Shown here: positions 57,975 through 64,000 of the stretch, piece by piece
How the letters are laid out: each line of letters begins with the position of its first letter
Position numbering within the stretch: the first letter of the stretch is position 1
Source: Choristoneura fumiferana
Taxonomy: Eukaryota; Arthropoda; Insecta; Lepidoptera; Tortricidae
Direction of reading: 5' to 3'
NCBI RefSeq assembly: GCF_025370935.1
Contig: NC_133476.1
Coordinates: 10,244,532-10,308,531, forward strand
DNA: 64,000 nt
Translations under genes and position numbers: made by a program
The notes under the pieces: model-generated
Database searches by the model: none
Told to the model about the DNA's origin: nothing
The model's input: the letters and a program-made list of their open reading frames with translations, nothing else

Positions 57975-58043
57975 CTTGGAGGTGTCTGTGTTGGTTTGAG
58001 TCGCAAAGGTATATCTTATTCGTCCATGCGAGTTATTGGAGAT
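57168..58043 (-). CDS. GPCR first visible coding exon (N-terminus to TM5)
   Basis: Acceptor TATTTCTTTATTTTCAG ends at 58044, so the exon begins at 58043. ATG at 57974 opens MSSEGSGDGGEDL. Residues 1-33 are an acidic extracellular N-terminus. The exon covers TM1-TM5 and ends ...TTNE at 57168, followed by donor GTAATT, in phase 0. The 23 codons between the acceptor and the ATG are open and include an NNS sequon, so they are either 5' UTR or the continuation of a longer N-terminus. Confidence 0.88.
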
Positions 58044-58046
58044 CTG

Positions 58047-59885
58047 AAAATAAAGAAATACCAATTATAAATCTCATGATCCTATGTGCATAATCAGACA
58101 AATTTGAGGTTTCCGATTTTTCACATAGAGCCCAATTATTTCGTTTTACTGGCATCTTAACATTTTAAGAAATTGAAATAAGGCTAGCTTGAAAAGCTTT
58201 TTTTGCTGTGAAAAATATTTATGACTCCAATTAAAGTTACCAGGTTAGCAGCGATCATAATATTTTGTTTTCTTCGGTTAATATGCATATGAGTATTATG
58301 TAACCAAATAATCAACAGCACTATCTCTGTCTGAGGCAGCCAACGGGTCCGCAATTATTTCTTAGACTCAACTTTATATGCGAATAGAGTCGTACTGCTA
58401 CTGCTAGGTTTCGCTGGGAAAATGTGCGAACATTATCATTCTCGACGGCTATTATTCAAGCCTTTACGGCATTAAATTGAAGCTGGATCACACATGGCGA
58501 CATGGCTAGGGTCTGTGCTGATAAAGAAACATGTGATGTTATTAATATTTCAAGGGATAAGGACCAAATAAATGCTGACCAAGTCGGATAAACGTAAGGG
58601 TTTTAATATTAATATTCTAGTGTCTTCAATTTGAACTACGCATATACGCCTAAAGATAAAGTGTGTCATACTTTTTAAACTGTGTACTTACATATCTATT
58701 AGTATAAGAGAAGCGGATGGATATACTAAGAACATAGGTAAGTATCCCAATTTAGTCGGTAATAATATAAGTCTATAGAAATTACGAGTACCTACCTATG
58801 GAAATTGCCGCGAGGTACCTACATATGCGAATTTTGCCAAATGGCTTTGCATGCAATTGGCATGGAATGGATTTGCGTTTTTGGCTTTTTAATAACCGTC
58901 CTCTGTCAAACATTAAAATACGTTCTCACTTCTCATACTCTTAAAATGTTACTTTAGTCTCTGTATATCGGGACTAAAGCTCCTTGTTATTCTCTAGAGA
59001 TTGAAGTATTTGTTTTTATTTACGTTGACCCCTAAACAGCCAAACCCTAAACAGCCAACACGGTGTTTGTGAATGGCGAATTTTTAGGGCGTGGAAATAA
59101 CCTCAAATTGACAACTATGCAAAAATATTTTAAAAAATACACGATTTAATTTCGTGAAACAATTATTGTTTACGAATATGAATCTATTCAATTAGTCCAA
59201 TTAGTTTTACAATAGTTTTCAATTTCGTAACCTTTGGCTAAATATGTAAGCTTTTAAAGCGTCACTTCATAACCAATAAAAGAAAAGAAAAAACCGCGCA
59301 ACAATTTTTTTTTTGCTGTTTGAATTTTGAAGAGATGGCCTGTCCATTAGTCGAGCGTACCTACGTTTTTAAAAAGTAATATTGTAATTTTGAACAGAAC
59401 ATTGTTTTTTTTCTCGCATTCAAAGTGAAAGTAGAGTGTTTAACACGAGACTAAACAACCATATTGCCACTTGAACTATAGCATCATATGACAAACATCT
59501 CGTGTCATTATGGCTTGTTTTAGTCCCTTGTTGAGCAATCTACTATTTCACGCACATACGCTTTAGCTCAGACAACATGCGCGTCAAATACCTAAAGATC
59601 TTTTAGCGGTGTTGCTGGTATTTCCGCTGAGGATTATTTCACGTTTGGTACAAAGTCAGCGTGACAGAATGATTAATTGTGAGTACCTAAACTCTGCGAA
59701 TACTTTCATTCAGTATTCTTTATTTTAAGATTTTTTACACGACTGTCCAAGGAAAAGGATGTATTGTTTTCAGTTCATTATAACAAACATATAGGTATCT
59801 TTGTCATTATTTATGTTAGTATAGCGGTATTTAGAAAAAAAAATATAATGTACCTAATTTATTGAATCAGGCGTTAATTTGCGGA
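58047..59885. other. DNA upstream of the visible GPCR exons, nothing firm
   Basis: Should be intron, 5' UTR or promoter of the GPCR gene. No further coding exon in frame with 58043 was recognised. A small direct repeat CCCTAAACAGCCAA occurs twice at about 59031-59060. Confidence 0.4.
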
Positions 59886-59987
59886 GGTCCATATCAATGA
59901 ACTATAAATAATTAATTTGCTCACCCGCAACCTAATTAAGGTTGCAGGTGAGCAAAGTAATAATTGTTTATAGGTCATATATGTACC
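59886..59987. mobile_element. About 100 bp imperfect palindrome, MITE-like
   Basis: Core TTTGCTCACCCGCAACCT / AGGTTGCAGGTGAGCAAA (one mismatch) around AATTA, continued outward by ACTATAAATAATTAA versus TAATTGTTTATAGGTC. Confidence 0.6.
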
Positions 59988-61396
59988 TATTTTTCAAATC
60001 ACTGTTTCTAAAATGTCAAAACAAGAGTAAAATACAATTCGTGTAGAACAAATACTGTTTCCTAGTGTAAACGGGTTGTTTCAGGTCGTTTCACTCCATA
60101 AAACGAACTCATTAGAACACAGAGTAAATCCAATCTAATTCTAACTAAGCAAACACAAATGAAGGTGTGCTAACTCCACTCTACATGTCCACTCAAGGCT
60201 TTCGGTGAGCTCAAAAACTGTAAACAGGACATCGCTGCTTAATTAGTTACCCGGTGTCGAATAGGAACCTTGATTATGCTCAATTATCAAGACCACAAAT
60301 ATGCCTATATGTATATTAACGAACTTCAGTATAATTAAGCCATTGCAAAATAGGTCAGATGTATAATACATTGTATTATTTATTTATTTATTTAAAAAAA
60401 ACTTACACAGCATAACCACAGCCAACAATAAACTTGTTTTGGGCGTGCTTTTAGTCGATATCGAAGAGAAGGTAACGGTTATACTTAGTGCCTTTTGTGA
60501 AGCGAAACATTTAGGCCTTCGAGACGGGACCTTACTGGCTTAGTATAAGGGTATCGTATCGGGTCTCCATTTCTAGGTTAGGAAACTAAATCTTATACTT
60601 TACTCGAAACAAGCAATCTTTGTATATAATACTTTTTTTTATTGATTATCTAAACCAGGACAATTTCGATGATATTATCTAAACAAAGGTTTTCTGTGTA
60701 ATTATAATACATAGAAAATTTTCCGTTGCTACGACTAGGTAGCTGTACCTACTGCATGTGAACTTTTTTTGCAAGAATTTTCGGATCTAGCTAAGTTCGT
60801 TCAAACGCGAGGGTTTCGCAAAGTTCAATTGTTTATGTTATGACACTTCAAAATGTCGATCAAATTTTACGATAAACTAATTTAAATATATCAAAATAAT
60901 ACAAATACCTCATTAAAACAAATTAATTGGTGTAGGTAGTTTCTATATATTAATTAACTTTTACAATGAAAAGAACATTAATAGTAATTTAGTACACAAA
61001 AATGGTTCATGAAAATATGCTACCGTATGAGTTAATCTGCAATTCCGTTTCCAACTTGTGCCGTACTTAGTAATGTGAGAATGTATCTTCCATTGTAAGC
61101 TTCTGAGGTGTTCACTCCATTACAATTAGGTACTTACTTGCGAGTGGGGAGGTTTAACGGCACAGAGCGCTTTGCTCCACTGCAACAGCGTATAATCCTG
61201 CACTTTGTAACTTTGTCAACCAGCTTATTGTTTGCAAACGCTTTCTTATTACTATGTGACCTATTTCATCACCCGTTCACCCGTTCGGTGTAACTGTTCT
61301 CCGTTAAGTAAAGAGTTCTGTGCAAAGATTTTTGATGTTTTCTCATGGGTCGCATCATTGGATAAGGACAAATAAAATGGTAGTGGAACTATCATA
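59988..61396. other. Spacer, no gene seen
   Basis: AT-rich with a short TTTA run at about 60378-60395. A 61-codon frame at 61108-61293 is unrecognised. Confidence 0.4.
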
Positions 61397-61683
61397 GAAA
61401 GCCGTGGTGGCCTAGTGGTTTGACCAATCGCCTCTCAAGCAGAGTCGTGGGTTCAAACACCGGCTCGCACCTGTGAGTTTTTCGAAATTCATGTGCGGAG
61501 TTACATTTGAAATTTACCACGAGCTTTGCGGTGAAGGAAAACATCGTGAGGAAACCTGCACAAAACTGCGAAGCAATTCAATGGTGCGTGTGAAGTTCCC
61601 AATCCGCCCACCTATGGCCCAAGCCCTCTTGTTCTGAGAGGAGGCCTGTGCCCAGCAGTGGGACGTATATAGGCTGGGATGGA
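61397..61683 (+). mobile_element. SINE family 2, complete copy
   Basis: Head GCCGTGGTGGCCTAGTGGTT (A box) and GTCGTGGGTTCAAACACCGG (B box, slightly decayed), body ACCACGAGCTTTGCGGTGAA, GGAAAACATCGTGAGGAAAC, 3' end GAGGCCTGTGCCCAGCAGTG, GGACGTATATAGGCTGGGAT. A well-known lepidopteran SINE layout; a truncated copy lies at 26599-26706. Confidence 0.8.
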
Positions 61684-61865
61684 TCATAGAAATGTGGTTC
61701 TCATTAGAATTTAAAATTAACTTTTATAATATGTAATTAACTATACCTACTTTGTTTATAATTACTGTAGTAACTATCTAGGACATAATTACATAAAAAT
61801 ATAATTTAAGCCATAAGTATAACGTACTTCGTCAAACTCACGCGAAAAATACTAATGGAGTAAAT

Positions 61866-62092
61866 CCCACTAATATTATAAATGCGAACGTTTGTAAGTC
61901 TGTTTTGTTTGTTTGATTGTTACTCCATCACGTTAAAGCCGCTTAACCGATTTAGATGAAATTCGGTACACATAAAGTTTGAGTTACGGAGAAGGACATA
62001 GGATAGTTTTTCTCCCGGGAAATAGAATAGTTCCTGCGGGATAACGATAAACGAATGCTACGCGAACAGAGTCGCGGGTAACAGGCTACTTG
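61866..62092 (+). repeat. Diverged unit of the 34658-35083 repeat type
   Basis: CTAATATTATAAATGCGAAC start, CCGATTTAGATGAAATTCGG, ATAGGATAGTTTTTCTCCCG, CGCGAACAGAGTCGCGGGTA end. Same order of motifs as the tandem units at 34658-35083. Confidence 0.55.
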
Positions 62093-62671
62093 TTTCATAA
62101 TATGTTAAATATGTAAAAGATTACATAATTTTTAACGATATATTCGTTTAAATAAATAACACATGCGAATTCGACCCATTATAATTATAATCTCAATAAA
62201 AATGAAAGAAATATAGCCTGAAGAAGCGTTCATGAGTAAGAGGATTAAGTTTTTTTTTTTTCATCACACTTGCTCGTCATTACGTTATTCCACGCCTATA
62301 TACTAAAAGACAGTGGCTTCAATTGTTCCCGCGGGAATTATGGATTTACGTATAGTTTTCCTCCCCAGGGAGTTATGATGTTAGTTTTAAAAAGTTAGTA
62401 GGTACGTCATTTCAGACTAAAGAGGTTTCAAGACAGCCAACGTTTTATTTAGATCTTTAAAACTTAGATATAACCCAATTTAACACCATAAAAATTTGCT
62501 TCATGAAACTTCGTTATTTTTATATTTTAAATTTATATCAAATTGTTTTGCAATAATTTTAGTAAATATATTTTAAGCATGTTGGAATAATCTGGCCGTA
62601 AGGCCATTCGAATTCTTAACTAAACACGGTTCTTAGTATTATATGGTAGACGACTCGATAAAAGTGACAAA

Positions 62672-62800
62672 CAGGTGGGCTATCACGAAATTAGAAAATC
62701 GAAGTTCATATCGTTTTCCTGACGCTAATATTATTTAATACGAGAGTGAGAGGAACGGTACGATACGAACTTCGATTTTCGAATTTTGTAGTAGCCCCTG
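62672..62800. mobile_element. Palindromic MITE, family B, copy 2
   Basis: CAGGTGGGCTATCACGAAAT ... CGATTTTCGAATTTTG then TAGTAGCCCCTG. The centre TTTAATACGAGAGTGAGAGG matches copy 1 (6172-6309). More mismatches between arms than copy 1, so older or less constrained. Confidence 0.8.
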
Positions 62801-64000
62801 TATTGGCGGGTAGTCATATTTTATTCAGTTGTTTTCTTAGAGTCTTGCTTTTGCTGAGCTGTGAAGTGTTTGGACACAAAATAATTAATTTTTTTGCATT
62901 TTTTTCCTTGCAATGTGATGAAAATCATTGTGTGTATCACGGGACATAAGGGGATTACATCCCCTTCTTACGCCCCTTAATACACAATGTACTATTGTTT
63001 AGACTGTCAAACAAAAATAGAATAAACATAAATCCCCCTTCACAGTAATTTTAACTTTATCATTCAAGTTTTATTATAAAATACGACAAACAAAACAATT
63101 TATTTCTTCCACCAGATGTAATCTGCCAGCTAGCTATACCAAAAAACTTTGTAGTAATTTAACAGGAATGATGTTCCTTGAAAGGGCTACATTTAATGGT
63201 GGACGGCCCAAGGGCGCTTTATACATTCGGGAAGTTGTCATGTTTCGGCTGCGCCCCCCCCCCCCCCCGCTCGATCGTAACAATTACGCCGCTAACAACT
63301 TCTTGTTCCATAAAAAACGCAATAAGATAACACATTATTAATGCTTCTGCACAAAAGGAAAGAATGGTTAACGTATCCCTGCTTAGCGCAAGTCGACGCT
63401 GACGGTTCAGACATTTTTGTCTTTTAACGACACTCTTCTCAGACAAATCGAGTTATTCCGGTTAACTGGGTCCGTTCCGGGACCTTAACTGTTGCGTTAA
63501 ATTTAAGCATCTTCATTTGACGTTACCGGCTACCCGCTCGGAATTGGACTAAAAAGAAGAGTTCCCTTATGAGTCGTTATTATGCATGGATGCCGTCGAA
63601 CCAAGCATTATTATATTTCCTGTGAAAAGACTTTTCAATTCAGTTGGTTCTGTAGTAGTTACTTCCAATGACGTATGTACTACACACATAGACGCTACCA
63701 ACAGCACATACAGAGAGACTTAAAAATTAAAATGTAGGCAACCGTATAGATTATGTATCTCGTCTGGTAGGATAGAATTTTAATTTAGTGTATTTGGTTC
63801 TGGTAATGACAACTAAAACAATATAATGATATAAAACGGCCTTGTTTTTGATGTGAGGTAACGTCTATAGTATTGGTAGTTACAGAAGCGTTCATAATAC
63901 GTCATTTGTTAGAACTTTATACAGGGTGTCTCTGGGCATGGGGCTCCAAATGTAAGGTTCGATTCTACTCGCATAACTGGGCTACCTACTTTTATTCTAC
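62801..64000. other. Spacer with a poly-C run
   Basis: 15 consecutive C at 63254-63268. No gene: the minus frame 63446-63219 ends in a Gly run made by the poly-C and has no recognised domain. Confidence 0.5.

Noticed and set aside
57975..58064. Upstream ATG at 58064 extending the receptor frame
   Set aside because: It lies on the intronic side of a strong acceptor (TTTATTTTCAG ending at 58044), so it would not be in the mature mRNA.
57549..58070. 173-codon plus-strand frame opposite the GPCR exon, and the 90-codon minus frame 58006-57734
   Set aside because: Shadows of the GC-rich receptor exon in other frames; composition (Asp/Glu/His/Arg-rich) follows from the antisense of the membrane segments.

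Overview
This window is eukaryotic, non-coding-rich, AT-rich DNA from an insect, most probably a moth or butterfly (Lepidoptera). The basis is the repeat load: tRNA-derived SINEs with A and B boxes, tails of RTE- and CR1/Jockey-like LINEs, many palindromic MITEs, and the dispersed blocks ending in GGTTCCG...CGGAACCCTA or containing CCCGCGACTTCGT that I know from lepidopteran genomes. The single real gene also reads as an insect neuropeptide receptor.

Layout. (1) 217-17254 holds two copies of an unusually long repeat (4367 and 4462 bp, about 96% identical in the part I compared by eye) in inverted orientation around an 8.2 kb non-coding spacer. Both copies begin TGTAAC and end TTACACA, each carries one TATAAATAG box, the left copy is flanked by ATAG on both sides, and the right copy is preceded by a purine tract. 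I read them as giant LTRs: a solo LTR on the minus strand and a probable 3' LTR on the plus strand. The spacer contains two MITEs and two LINE/repeat tails. (2) 17255-38700 is intergenic and repeat-dense: an RTE-like tail, several MITEs, three SINE copies, a well-delimited 866 bp DNA element at 27333-28198, a 222 bp tandem duplication and a long (CA)n tract. (3) 38710-58043, minus strand, is a myosuppressin-receptor-like GPCR gene. Three coding exons (57974-57168, 55820-55640, 38888-38710) join in frame at consensus splice sites into 388 residues with seven membrane segments. The last intron is 16.75 kb and is filled with LINE, SINE and MITE debris. (4) 58046-64000 lies upstream of that gene. 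It would hold the promoter and 5' UTR exons, but I see only repeats: one complete SINE, a palindromic element, a second copy of a MITE family and a poly-C run.

Only one gene is supported. Every other open frame looks like chance, a microsatellite translation, or a piece of a repeat. No rRNA, genuine tRNA gene, CRISPR array or bacterial-type element was seen. The most unusual structure is the giant-LTR inverted pair. The best biological anchor is the GPCR gene.
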